Shown piece by piece: positions 1-8,466 of a stretch of 64,000 bases of DNA. Made by a program: the position numbers and the translations under genes. The notes beneath the pieces were generated by a model. The model was not told the DNA's origin and searched no databases. It was given only the letters and a program-made list of their open reading frames with translations. The stretch is taken from the NCBI RefSeq assembly GCF_002157465.1, contig NZ_NHOC01000001.1:211261-275260 (forward strand), in the 5' to 3' direction. The DNA comes from Butyricicoccus porcorum (GTDB lineage: Bacteria > Bacillota > Clostridia > Oscillospirales > Butyricicoccaceae). Within the stretch, counting starts at the first letter, position 1, and every line of letters begins with the position of its first letter.

Positions 1-127
1 GGGCTGGAATGACGGTGTTTCCCTGTTTGAAGCCAATCCGACAGAAGCCTAACACGCCCTGCCGTTTTTATGTGAGCGTGCCGCTATTCTATATTCCGCA
101 CACGCTCCGGAAAGGAAAAATATCCCT
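1..127. other. Leader region upstream of clpE-like gene
   Basis: No gene is evident here. A 7-bp inverted repeat (GAGCGTG around 82-88 with CACGCTC around 101-107) could form a hairpin shortly before the ribosome-binding site AAAGGA at about 111-116. I see no CtsR heptad repeat (GGTCAAA tandem), which would be expected if the gene were under CtsR, but the promoter may lie outside the window. Confidence 0.35.
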
Positions 128-2482
128 ATGCATATGCCACTTTGCTCCCGCTGCCACAAAAACGTGGCAGTCGTGTTTATTTCCAAGATGGAGGATGGTT
201 CCGCATCCAATGAAGGCTACTGCCTGAAATGTGCCCGTGAGCTGGGTCTCAAGCCGATTGACGGCCTGATGCGCCAGATGGGCATTACAGATGACGACCT
301 CGACCAGATTACCAGTGAAATGACCAACATGCACGCGCTCGCCAACACCGATTCGGACGACGAATACGACGACGAACCCGAATACGATGACGAGGTCAGC
401 GCACAGCAGGAAGCGGATGACGCCTTTGATTTCGGGCGCACCCATACCTTCCCGTTCCTCGAAAAGATGTTCTCGCAGAACGGCGACCCGTCTACCGGCA
501 GCGCTGCCCAGAACGGCAGTGCTGCGGAAACGGAAGAAGACCGCCGCCGCAAGAAAAAAGAGGCGAAAAAACGCAAGAACCTGTCCGCGTACTGCACCGA
601 TCTGACGGCGCGCGCACGGCTGGGTCAGCTGGATGCCATCATCGGACGCGAAAGCGAGACCGAACGTGTCATCCAGATTCTCAACCGCAGACAGAAGAAC
701 AATCCGTGCCTCATCGGCGAGCCGGGCGTCGGCAAGACGGCGGTCGCAGAGGGGCTTGCCATTCGCATTGCGAAGGGTGAGGTGCCGTATAAGCTGAAAA
801 ACAAGGAAGTCCATCTGCTCGACCTGACGGCACTTGTCGCGGGCACGCAGTTCCGCGGACAGTTTGAAGGCCGCATGAAGGGCCTCATCAACGAGGTCAA
901 GGCGCTCGGCAACATCATCCTTGTCATCGACGAAGTGCACAACATCGTCGGCGCAGGCGATGCCGAAGGCTCGATGAACGCCGCAAACATCCTCAAGCCG
1001 GCACTCTCGCGCGGCGAGATTCAGGTGATCGGCGCGACAACCTTCGCGGAATACCGCAAATATATCGAAAAGGACGCCGCACTCGAGCGCCGCTTCCAGC
1101 CGGTTTCCATCAACGAACCGTCGGTTGCAGACACCGCAAAAATCCTGATGGGTGTGCGCGGCTACTATGAAGACTTCCATGGCGTACACATTTCGGACGC
1201 AATCTGCCAGCAGGCAGCTGCCCTGTCCGAGCGCTATATCACCGACCGCTATCTGCCGGACAAGGCGATTGACCTCATCGATGAGGCATGCTCCCGCCTG
1301 AATCTGGACAGCCCGGCGACGGCAGAAATTCCTGCACTCACGGACAAGCTGGAATCCATCCATCGCGAGCAGGAGGATCTGTTACAGCAGGAGCAGAACA
1401 ACGAAGTTTATGAGCACATGGCGGAGCTGAAGAGCCTGGAGCTCCAGACAGAGAACAAGCTGGTAGAACTGCGCAAAATCCCGGCGCCGGAGCTGACAGG
1501 CGAACATCTCGCTTCTGTCATCGAGCTTTGGACGGGTGTGCCCGCCTCCAAGGTCTGCGAACAGGAATTTTCCCGCCTGACCGGTCTGGAGGAGCGCCTG
1601 CACCGGCGCGTTGTCGGACAGGAAAAGGCAGTCTCTGCCGTGGCACATGCCGTGCGCCGTTCGCGTGCGGGCATCAGCCCGAAGCACAAGCCGGTTTCCT
1701 TCCTGTTTGTCGGCCCAACCGGTGTCGGCAAGACCGAGCTGGTCAAGGCACTGGCGGAAGACTTGTTCGACACGCCGGAATCGCTCATCCGTCTGGACAT
1801 GTCGGAATACATGGAAAAGCACACGGTTTCCCGTCTGATCGGTTCACCTCCCGGCTATGTCGGCTTTGATGAGGCAGGTCAGCTGACGGAGAAAATCCGG
1901 CGCCGCCCGTATTCCGTCGTGCTGTTCGATGAAATCGAAAAGGCGCACCCGGATGTACTCAATATCCTGCTCCAGGTACTGGACGACGGACGCATTACCG
2001 ATGCACAGGGCCGCACCGTATCGTTTGAAAACACCATCATTGTCATGACGTCCAATGCGGGCTCTGACCGCTCCGGCGGTTCGGTGGGCTTCGGCAAGTC
2101 GCTCTCCGAGCAGAATCAAGACCGCGCGCTCAAGGCACTGGAGGAAATCATGCGGCCGGAGTTCCTCAACCGCATTGATGATATTATTTCGTTCGACCAT
2201 CTGACAAAGGACGATTTCCGCGCCATTGCAGCGATCATGCTGAGTCAACTGCGTGATTCCCTCGCGGATACCGGCATCCGCCTGACATGGGACGATGCTC
2301 TGGTCGATTATCTGGTCGAGCAGTCGTTCTCTGTCAAATTCGGTGCGCGCAACCTGCGCCGCACGATTGAAAAGCAGGTCGAGGACGAGCTGGCAAACCG
2401 CATCATTGCCGCATGGGAGCGCCCGCTCTCCGGCGCGCATGTCACGGCGGATGCATCCGGCGTGAAGATTGACACGATTTAA
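128..2482 (+). CDS. clpE: ClpE-type Clp ATPase (AAA+ unfoldase)
   Basis: This 784-residue protein is a two-ring-domain Clp ATPase that unfolds substrates for ClpP. The N-terminus has two CxxC pairs (C6/C9 and C32/C35), the zinc-finger hallmark of ClpE, in place of the Clp_N repeats of ClpC. An acidic linker (about residues 70-140) leads to AAA domain 1 (Walker A GEPGVGKTA), a UVR-like coiled-coil middle region, and AAA domain 2 (Walker A GPTGVGKTE). A VGFG tripeptide-type loop in domain 2 matches the ClpP-docking loop of ClpC/ClpE. The start ATG at 128 follows AAAGGA; an in-frame ATG two codons later is an alternative. Length exceeds B. subtilis ClpE mainly through the linker. The family call is firm; ClpE rather than ClpC rests on the N-terminal finger. 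Confidence 0.88.
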   Translation: MHMPLCSRCHKNVAVVFISKMEDGSASNEGYCLKCARELGLKPIDGLMRQMGITDDDLDQITSEMTNMHALANTDSDDEYDDEPEYDDEVSAQQEADDAFDFGRTHTFPFLEKMFSQNGDPSTGSAAQNGSAAETEEDRRRKKKEAKKRKNLSAYCTDLTARARLGQLDAIIGRESETERVIQILNRRQKNNPCLIGEPGVGKTAVAEGLAIRIAKGEVPYKLKNKEVHLLDLTALVAGTQFRGQFEGRMKGLINEVKALGNIILVIDEVHNIVGAGDAEGSMNAANILKPALSRGEIQVIGATTFAEYRKYIEKDAALERRFQPVSINEPSVADTAKILMGVRGYYEDFHGVHISDAICQQAAALSERYITDRYLPDKAIDLIDEACSRLNLDSPATAEIPALTDKLESIHREQEDLLQQEQNNEVYEHMAELKSLELQTENKLVELRKIPAPELTGEHLASVIELWTGVPASKVCEQEFSRLTGLEERLHRRVVGQEKAVSAVAHAVRRSRAGISPKHKPVSFLFVGPTGVGKTELVKALAEDLFDTPESLIRLDMSEYMEKHTVSRLIGSPPGYVGFDEAGQLTEKIRRRPYSVVLFDEIEKAHPDVLNILLQVLDDGRITDAQGRTVSFENTIIVMTSNAGSDRSGGSVGFGKSLSEQNQDRALKALEEIMRPEFLNRIDDIISFDHLTKDDFRAIAAIMLSQLRDSLADTGIRLTWDDALVDYLVEQSFSVKFGARNLRRTIEKQVEDELANRIIAAWERPLSGAHVTADASGVKIDTI

Positions 2483-2493
2483 ATTGCAGCATT

Positions 2494-2524
2494 GCTGAGA
2501 GGGCAAACCATATGTCCTCTCAGC
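2494..2524 (+). terminator. Hairpin after clpE-like gene
   Basis: A perfect 9-bp stem (GCTGAGAGG at 2494-2502 with CCTCTCAGC at 2516-2524) starts 11 bases after the stop. No T-run follows, so it may protect the mRNA 3' end or mark processing rather than terminate. Confidence 0.4.
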
Positions 2525-2572
2525 CCGCTGTTTGGAATTTCCCGATCCATTTCATCAACAGAGGTATCAAAC

Positions 2573-2794
2573 ATGCAGTCCTGGAGACTTATTTTAATCA
2601 TTGCGCTCATCATCGTCCTTATCCCGACAGTCATCCTGATGAATCAGGTCGAGAAGGGCGGCAAGAGCGACAGCGCAGAACGGCAGAAAAAACAGAAGAT
2701 GCTCAAGTGGTGCACCCGCCTGCTCATCGCCATTTTTCTCGTCACGCTCGCAATCAGTATGTACCAGCATTACGGCGCACTTCTCAATGCCTGA
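2573..2794 (+). CDS. Small two-TM membrane protein
   Basis: The 73-residue product has a hydrophobic segment at residues 5-22, a lysine-rich loop with DSAERQKKQK, and a second hydrophobic segment near residues 49-65, suggesting a two-pass membrane protein with both ends on the same side. The start at 2573 (MQSWRL) is preferred over an upstream in-frame ATG at 2492, which lies inside the hairpin region and lacks a ribosome-binding site. I do not recognise a family. Its position between clpE and the tRNA cluster gives no functional clue. Confidence 0.6.
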   Translation: MQSWRLILIIALIIVLIPTVILMNQVEKGGKSDSAERQKKQKMLKWCTRLLIAIFLVTLAISMYQHYGALLNA

Positions 2795-2845
2795 TGCCCC
2801 TGAGCTTCTTCCGCAGGTTTTCACAAAAAAATATCGAAAAAAGTA

Positions 2846-2874
2846 TTGACAACCGCCCGGTCGGTTGGTATACT
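2846..2874 (+). promoter_or_regulatory. Sigma-A promoter of the tRNA cluster
   Basis: TTGACA (2846-2851), 17-base spacer and TATACT (2869-2874) lie 22 bases before the first tRNA. The spacer is a near-palindrome (AACCGCCCGGTCGGTT, one mismatched pair), resembling TetR-family operators. Confidence 0.85.
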
Positions 2875-2896
2875 ATATAAGCATTGTGAAAAACCT

Positions 2897-2970
2897 GCGG
2901 GTGTAGTTCAATGGTAGAATGTCAGCCTTCCAAGCTGAACACGTGGGTTCGATTCCCATCACCCGCTCCA
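2897..2970 (+). tRNA. tRNA-Gly (TCC)
   Basis: Acceptor stem GCGGGTG pairs with CACCCGC, CCA is encoded, and the anticodon loop CTTCCAA gives anticodon TCC at 2929-2931. It is first of five tRNAs read from one promoter. Confidence 0.95.
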
Positions 2971-3003
2971 TTTGATCGGTCACATGCAGGCACAGATTCC
3001 TAT

Positions 3004-3080
<77 letters not shown>

Positions 3081-3118
3081 TTCAAACGAGTCTCACTGTG
3101 CACAGCAAAGTTGAATAT

Positions 3119-3196
<78 letters not shown>

Positions 3197-3271
3197 TTTT
3201 TCTTCTTCACAGTGCTGCCGCGTTGTGAAGAACATTTTTATACAGGGGCTATTCGTTTTTTCCTGCGTTAC

Positions 3272-3346
3272 GGGGGCGTGGCCAAGTGGTTAAGGCACCA
3301 GACTTTGACTCTAGTATCGCAGGTTCAACTCCTGCCGCCCCTGCCA
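3272..3346 (+). tRNA. tRNA-Gln (TTG)
   Basis: Acceptor GGGGGCG/CGCCCCT closes with a G-U first pair. The anticodon loop CTTTGAC gives TTG. One C-A mismatch is visible in the anticodon stem. CCA is encoded. Confidence 0.92.
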
Positions 3347-3349
3347 TCC

Positions 3350-3425
3350 GGTTCATTAGCTCAGTAGGTAGAGCATCTGCCTTTTAAGCAGAGGGTCCGG
3401 GGTTCGAACCCCCGATGAGCCACCA
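3350..3425 (+). tRNA. tRNA-Lys (TTT)
   Basis: Acceptor GGTTCAT/ATGAGCC, anticodon loop CTTTTAA (anticodon TTT) and encoded CCA. It starts three bases after tRNA-Gln and is the last of the cluster. Confidence 0.95.
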
Positions 3426-3468
3426 ACAGCCGTATTCCTTTCGGAATGCGGCTGTTTCTTTGTTTTTT
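3426..3468 (+). terminator. Terminator of the tRNA cluster
   Basis: The stem ACAGCCGTATTCC/GGAATGCGGCTGT (one wobble pair) starts right after the last CCA and is followed by a T-rich tail. Confidence 0.9.
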
Positions 3469-3472
3469 GCCT

Positions 3473-3510
3473 CAAAAATCAACCGGGTGCGTTTTTTCAC
3501 GCACCCGGTT
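3473..3510 (-). terminator. Terminator of the GtrII-like gene
   Basis: The 11-bp stem AACCGGGTGCG (3481-3491) / CGCACCCGGTT (3500-3510) is followed on the minus strand by GATTTTTGAGG. It lies just past the stop of the minus-strand gene. Confidence 0.8.
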
Positions 3511-3518
3511 TTGTTCGT

Positions 3519-5111
3519 TTATCTGCGCTGTTCGTAGGCAATTTCATAGTCTTCCTTGGGCGTGTAGCTGTCGCGCAGCTTGACGACAACGCGCCCGTCC
3601 ACCACCTGCACGCTGCCCTGCGCCGGATACAGCGGCATGTCGGCAAATTCCTCCGACGCGGAAACGGAAATCATGGTTTCCTCGTCCGGCTCCTCCGCCG
3701 GGAAATTGAGCCAGTCGTTCAGGTAATAATAGAGGTGCTTGTTGCGCAGCAGCGCGGAGTTTTCCGGCACGCTGTAATGCCGCACCTGCGCATAGCTCGG
3801 AATATCTGCGCAGAGCTGTTCCTCCGGTATCGTGCCGATGATGACGATTTCCATGCCGGTTTCATAGCCCGGACAGCTCTCAATGCGCGCCAGAAGCCGC
3901 GTCGCATAGCTCTCCGTTGCGCGGTGTGCCTGCGCGGAAGCGGTGTACAGCAGGTTGTCTGTATTGAGGCAGAACAACAGTAGCAAGGCCGCTGTGCCCG
4001 CCGCCAGCGCGCCCGCATGCCAGCCCGGCTGTCTGCTGTCGCACAGATCGGCGGCAAATAATACCAGCAGGTACACCGTGACAAAGGAATATTTCATCAG
4101 CGGTGTCGGTGTGGAAAACGGGCTGAGCAGCTGCCCAAAATTCATGCCGAGCGGCAGCAGCGCGAGCATCGCGGCGGCAATGGCAATGCGCCAGCCGTCC
4201 CGGTGCAGCGTTCGGTCTGTCACATACCGCACGAGGAAATACACACCGGCCAACAGCGCCAGAATGTCCACCGCGACGAGAAAGCCATTGGCAAAGGTGT
4301 TATCCGCACCCGCACAGAAAAAGAACTGAACAACCTGTGCATACGTCGACAGCAGCAGCCGGGGAAGCTGTGCAAACGGATACCCGGAGCTGGCCGCATC
4401 CATGCCCAGATAGGACAGCAGGGTGAGATGCTTGACCTTGAGAAAGATCATCAGGATGGCGTAATACAGCACCGCACCCGCAGCAAGATAGGCCGCCATG
4501 CGCACGCCGAAGGCGATTGTCTTCTGACGCTGCGCCTTTGGCCGCAGCGTTTCCCGCAGCACAAGCAGCAGCGACAGCGAAATCGCAACCGTGACATATG
4601 CCTGATAAATACCCATCGAGCAGGCAAGGCACAGAATACCGAGCAGCCAGCCGCCCCTTCCCCGCCGTGCGGCGAGCCAGACTGACAACACTGCGAGGAA
4701 AATCGCAACGCTGTACGCGGATGCTGTGAACATATACAGGAACATGTACCCGGTGCACGGGAATGCCGCCATCAGTGCGCCCGCCAGCCCGGCGAGTACG
4801 CTGCTTCTGAACGACAGAAGCGCCGTCACCAACACCGCCGCCAGACTCAGGAACAACAGGGACAGCAATCCGATTGCCGCCGGCATCTGTGTGTAATCAT
4901 TGAGTGCCGATACGAAATGCAGGAACCACCTGCCGGAAATCGTCATCTGCTGGGTGTCATAGACGCGGTCAAGCCCGTCCGAATTGGGAATGGTATTGGT
5001 AAATGCATAGAGATGCACAAGATAGCCCGTCACAAAGCAGCTGAAAAACGCGGCCTTTTGCGGCGCTTTCACCCGCTGCCACAGCGCACGCGCCTGCTGA
5101 TCCATGCTCAT
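3519..5111 (-). CDS. GtrII-like multipass membrane glycosyltransferase
   Basis: The product (530 residues from the preferred start) has about ten hydrophobic segments over its first 380 residues and a soluble C-terminal domain of roughly 150 residues. The early motif NTIPNSDGLDRVYDTQQ followed by SGRW resembles the acidic loop and GRW motif of glucosyltransferase GtrII-family proteins, which move sugars from a lipid carrier onto surface glycans. The start at 5111 is chosen because AGGAGG sits 7 bases upstream; a longer in-frame start at 5138 would place that site inside the gene. It is transcribed alone from its own promoter, downstream of a glycan operon. The family assignment is from motif recall; substrate is unknown. 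Confidence 0.6.
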   Translation of the reverse strand: MSMDQQARALWQRVKAPQKAAFFSCFVTGYLVHLYAFTNTIPNSDGLDRVYDTQQMTISGRWFLHFVSALNDYTQMPAAIGLLSLLFLSLAAVLVTALLSFRSSVLAGLAGALMAAFPCTGYMFLYMFTASAYSVAIFLAVLSVWLAARRGRGGWLLGILCLACSMGIYQAYVTVAISLSLLLVLRETLRPKAQRQKTIAFGVRMAAYLAAGAVLYYAILMIFLKVKHLTLLSYLGMDAASSGYPFAQLPRLLLSTYAQVVQFFFCAGADNTFANGFLVAVDILALLAGVYFLVRYVTDRTLHRDGWRIAIAAAMLALLPLGMNFGQLLSPFSTPTPLMKYSFVTVYLLVLFAADLCDSRQPGWHAGALAAGTAALLLLFCLNTDNLLYTASAQAHRATESYATRLLARIESCPGYETGMEIVIIGTIPEEQLCADIPSYAQVRHYSVPENSALLRNKHLYYYLNDWLNFPAEEPDEETMISVSASEEFADMPLYPAQGSVQVVDGRVVVKLRDSYTPKEDYEIAYEQRR

Positions 5112-5139
5112 TTCCGTTCCTCCTGTCGTCTGATTCAAG

Positions 5140-5182
5140 TATCATATGATAGTATTATAGTGCATGTGCGCGGACATGACAA
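5140..5182 (-). promoter_or_regulatory. Promoter with a palindrome at the start site
   Basis: On the minus strand, TTGTCA (5177-5182), 17-base spacer and TATAAT (5154-5159) precede the GtrII-like gene. The 12-bp perfect palindrome TATCATATGATA (5140-5151) covers the expected transcription start and could be a repressor site. Confidence 0.75.
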
Positions 5183-5190
5183 GCGCACAC

Positions 5191-5219
5191 AAAAAGCTCC
5201 CGGCGCTGCACGCCGGGAG
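5191..5219 (-). terminator. Terminator of the glycan operon
   Basis: Stem CTCCCGGCG (5197-5205) / CGCCGGGAG (5211-5219), followed on the minus strand by CTTTTTGTG. It ends the operon starting near 9290. Confidence 0.8.
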
Positions 5220-5232
5220 TATCTGTTTTTGC

Positions 5233-6480
5233 CTATTTGATAATGCCGTATTGTCGGAGCAGCGCGATGCGCCGGTTGCCGATGCGCACCGCCTCCATCG
5301 CCTGATTGTCCGCACCTGTTTTGATCTCCTTTCGGTAATGCAGAAGACGGTCTGCCCACGCGGCAGGCACAAGATACGGGTGTTTTTTCAGATATGGATA
5401 GCGCCGTTCCAGCTTGCCCGGCGCGGGAAACAGCGATTTGAGCACCGTCTGACCGGCTTTTTTGCCGCGCTGGTCGGCAGAAACTGCATCGAGCGTCATA
5501 TTGCTGCTGTGCTTACGGCTCATGCTGGCATCACCATAAATGCCGCTCGCCAGCATATCCTCCAGCATGGCGGTCTCATCAACGGAAATAGCCTGCCATG
5601 CCGCCGGGTAACATGCCTGTTCCGGGTCAAACGTCAGGTACATTTGCCCGATGCGGAACAGTGCTGCGGCAAACGGTACCGCATGGATCTGCTCACAACT
5701 GTGCAGCAGCCGCTGCCAGTCGATGTCCGCGCCATAGGCATTGGCAAACAGCGCGATATCACACACCTGCCGCACGCCGAAGCCACTGTGTAAAAAATGC
5801 TTGAAGGCATGGCAGATGAGATACAACAGATGGTCTGTATGCCCCATGGTGGTGAGTACTGTGTCCTGTACGGTCAACTCCGTCATCCGCTCTGACGCAC
5901 CGGCAAACAGCTGATTGAGCGTGCCATATGCCTCAGAATCCGGTGGGAACAGACTTTTGTGCACTTCAAGATACAGCGGGCTGCCCGGCTTTGCATACGA
6001 CACCTCATATGCATCGTCCGGCACCTGCTCCGGCTGACAGGGTGTCATGCCATATGCCAGCAGCGCCTCATGGCACAGCTGAAACTGCTCTGCCGGAATG
6101 AGTACATCCTCATCGCCGGACATACGGCAGTCCGGTTTCGGGTACAGGCTGCGGCATACAATCCCCTTGACTACACACGGCGTAACCCCTGCCTGCGCGA
6201 GATGCACAGACAGCCGCAGGAATTCACTTGTCCGAATGGTTTGCAGCATAACTGCCTGCACGGTACGCCGTTTTATCGCCCGGAACTGCTGCGGATCGGC
6301 CTGCTGTGCCGTTGGGCTGCGGTATACCGCCTCATAGACCATTGGCAGGACGCGGTGCGCATCTGCCAGCCGGAACAGGGCAGCCCAGTCCTGCGGCGAC
6401 AGTTCATCCGTCCATTCGACGGTCTGATTTTCAAGGGACGCCTTCAGTGCGTGCAGAAAGCGTGTTTCATTTGTATTCAT
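5233..6480 (-). CDS. Nucleotidyltransferase-family protein (NTP_transf_5-like)
   Basis: The 415-residue protein has, near residues 105-130, the segment VVKGIVCRSLYPKPDCRMSG followed by DEDVLI. This matches the nucleotidyltransferase signature in uncharacterised NTP_transf_5 proteins (KG..., YP.P..R, then an acidic D-x-D-type metal site). Such proteins are often found in polysaccharide loci. The start at 6480 (MNTNETRF) follows AGGAGC; the longer open frame up to 6666 runs into the neighbour's coding region. It begins 7 bases after the upstream phosphoesterase and is the last gene of the operon. The acceptor is unknown, and it could equally act on a lipid, a sugar or a protein. Confidence 0.65.
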   Translation of the reverse strand: MNTNETRFLHALKASLENQTVEWTDELSPQDWAALFRLADAHRVLPMVYEAVYRSPTAQQADPQQFRAIKRRTVQAVMLQTIRTSEFLRLSVHLAQAGVTPCVVKGIVCRSLYPKPDCRMSGDEDVLIPAEQFQLCHEALLAYGMTPCQPEQVPDDAYEVSYAKPGSPLYLEVHKSLFPPDSEAYGTLNQLFAGASERMTELTVQDTVLTTMGHTDHLLYLICHAFKHFLHSGFGVRQVCDIALFANAYGADIDWQRLLHSCEQIHAVPFAAALFRIGQMYLTFDPEQACYPAAWQAISVDETAMLEDMLASGIYGDASMSRKHSSNMTLDAVSADQRGKKAGQTVLKSLFPAPGKLERRYPYLKKHPYLVPAAWADRLLHYRKEIKTGADNQAMEAVRIGNRRIALLRQYGIIK

Positions 6481-6487
6481 ACAGCTC

Positions 6488-7369
6488 CTATTCCGCGGGA
6501 ATGCATTCTGTCGTGACGACCTCCGGGATGTTGTTGAACCGGGGGATTTTTTCCGTGCTGCCCAGTCCGCGGGACAGCACCATGACCTTTTGCTGATCGT
6601 CAGCGTAATATAAACCGGCTTCCTGTCCGGGGAACCAGCCCTGATCCGGTGCCCACAGGCCGCCAATCAATGGCAGGCGAATCTGTCCGCCATGTGCATG
6701 CCCCGCAAACACACAATCGATCTCCCATGCGTTGATGCCGTCGTTGACAATCCAGCAGGCGGGCATATGGCACAGCAGGACGGTGTACAAATCCGTGTCC
6801 TGAAAATCGCGCAGGAACGCGCATTCCTCTTCGTCCGCCTCCCCGGTGTCGAGATATTGCTCCGGCAGGCAGTAGCCATAGATACCGCCCAGTCGAAAGG
6901 ACTGTTCGTTGACCGTGATATCGGCATATGAAAGGTCGAGCACAATCGCACCGGCGTTTTCATACAACGCCGTCACATCCGTCCCGTAAGTCTGTTCGTG
7001 TTCCAGTTCATGATTGCCCAGTGAGACATAGACCGGAGCGATGACAGACAGCTGTGCGATCAGATCCGTGGCAATGTCCGTATCCGCACTGCCGGCATCG
7101 AGTAAATCGCCCGTAATGACAATCAGATCCGGGTTTTGCGCGTTTACGGTGTCCACCAGCTCCGCGTTGTGTTCTCCAAACACACTGTTGTGCAGGTCGG
7201 TCAGCTGGACAATGCGCACCGGCGTGTCCAGCTTCCGGGTCGGGATCCGGTAATTCGTCACCGTCAGGCTGTGCGCCGACCGGTTCAGCTCCGCCGCGCA
7301 GGCGACAGCCAGTGCGGCAAACACCAGCACCACCGCTGCGGCAATCCAGAGTTTCCTGTACGTCCTCAT
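6488..7369 (-). CDS. Membrane-anchored YkuE-like metallophosphoesterase
   Basis: The 293-residue product has an N-terminal signal anchor (residues 7-27) and an extracytoplasmic calcineurin-like phosphoesterase domain. The metal-ligand motifs are in order: DLHN, GDLLD, GNHE and GHAHGGQ. YkuE-type enzymes act at the outer face of the membrane on phosphodiester or pyrophosphate bonds. The gene overlaps the upstream glycosyltransferase by 4 bases (ATGA), so translation is probably coupled, which implies a role on an undecaprenyl-linked glycan intermediate. That role is inference. Confidence 0.82.
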   Translation of the reverse strand: MRTYRKLWIAAAVVLVFAALAVACAAELNRSAHSLTVTNYRIPTRKLDTPVRIVQLTDLHNSVFGEHNAELVDTVNAQNPDLIVITGDLLDAGSADTDIATDLIAQLSVIAPVYVSLGNHELEHEQTYGTDVTALYENAGAIVLDLSYADITVNEQSFRLGGIYGYCLPEQYLDTGEADEEECAFLRDFQDTDLYTVLLCHMPACWIVNDGINAWEIDCVFAGHAHGGQIRLPLIGGLWAPDQGWFPGQEAGLYYADDQQKVMVLSRGLGSTEKIPRFNNIPEVVTTECIPAE

Positions 7370-8466
7370 CGCACTTCCTCCCGGATCCCCAGTCCCAGCG
7401 CGCGGATGGTCTCCGCAACGACAGCTTCCTTGCGGAATTCCTGTTCCATCTTCCGGCGTCCCGCGCGCCCCATCCGGGCACGCGCATCTGCGGACATGCC
7501 GAGCATGCGCTTCATCGCCTGATACAGCGCTTCTCTGTCGCGCACCGGCACCAGAATGCCGGATACCCCGTCATCCACCGCTTCGCGGCAGCCCGGAATA
7601 TCACTGGTAATCACCGGTCTGCCGGTGGCTGCCGCCTCCAGCAGGACGTTGCTCATGCCCTCATGCCAGCTCGGCAGGACAACGCAGTCTGCCGCCGCAT
7701 AAAACGGGCGCGGCTCCCGCTGAAAGCCGTGGAAAACCACGACGCCTTCCTGCTCCAACTGTGTCACCTGCTGCTTGTATTCGTCTTCAAAAAAGCCGAC
7801 CAGATCGAGTACAAACCCCGGCTGCTCCGCATGCAGCTTCTGCGCCGCCGCGAACAGCTCATCCATGCCCTTTTCCTTCATGATGCGACCCAGATACAGG
7901 AAATGAACCATTTCCTGTGCAGGATACGGCTGTGCAGCGTATTGCTCCAGATTGATGCCCGCGCCGTGCAAAATAGTTTGTTTTTCCTGCGGAATAATGC
8001 GGCGCGCCTGAAATTCCGCCGCGTTACCCGTGTTTTCAAAAAATACCGTGCGGACTTTTTTGAATGCCAGCCGATAGAGCAGCGTCACGAACTGCGCCAG
8101 TCCCGGCTTCTGAAAAGCGGTACCCAATCCCTGTACGTTTGCGCAGAACGGGATACCCATCGCGCCGCACAGCAGCCCGCCATAGATATTCGGCTTGATG
8201 GAATAGGTGATGACCAGATCGGGCTTCTCGCGCCGCAGCAGCCTGCGGTATGCCGCAATCAGCCGGCTGTCGGTCGCGGGATTGATGCCGCGCCGGTCGA
8301 TTTTGGTGTCGATACAGCGCAGGCCCAGCGCCTGAAAGTCGTCCTCATGCCCGACAAACGGCATGCTGAGGACGACCTCATGCTCCTTTGCCAGCTCCTG
8401 AATCAGCTCGCGGCGGAACCGCCACAGCATATACGAATGGTTGGTCAGGATCAGAATTTTTTTCAT
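7366..8466 (-). CDS. Glycosyltransferase family 4
   Basis: The 366-residue GT-B enzyme starts MKKILILTNHSYMLWRFRRE. Its C-terminal half has the E-x7-E donor-site motif (EGMSNVLLE) typical of retaining GT4 enzymes such as PglA and CapM, which add the second sugar to an undecaprenyl-diphosphate-linked first sugar. The start at 8466 follows GGGAGA and overlaps the stop of the upstream sugar transferase by 4 bases. The longer frame up to 8556 lies in that gene. Pairing with the PGT directly upstream supports a two-step lipid-linked disaccharide synthesis; the sugars cannot be deduced. Confidence 0.85.
   Translation of the reverse strand: MKKILILTNHSYMLWRFRRELIQELAKEHEVVLSMPFVGHEDDFQALGLRCIDTKIDRRGINPATDSRLIAAYRRLLRREKPDLVITYSIKPNIYGGLLCGAMGIPFCANVQGLGTAFQKPGLAQFVTLLYRLAFKKVRTVFFENTGNAAEFQARRIIPQEKQTILHGAGINLEQYAAQPYPAQEMVHFLYLGRIMKEKGMDELFAAAQKLHAEQPGFVLDLVGFFEDEYKQQVTQLEQEGVVVFHGFQREPRPFYAAADCVVLPSWHEGMSNVLLEAAATGRPVITSDIPGCREAVDDGVSGILVPVRDREALYQAMKRMLGMSADARARMGRAGRRKMEQEFRKEAVVAETIRALGLGIREEVR

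Noticed and set aside
89-1363. 424-residue minus-strand frame opposite the clpE-like gene
   Set aside because: Fully antisense to a conserved ATPase, no ribosome-binding site, no recognisable motif.
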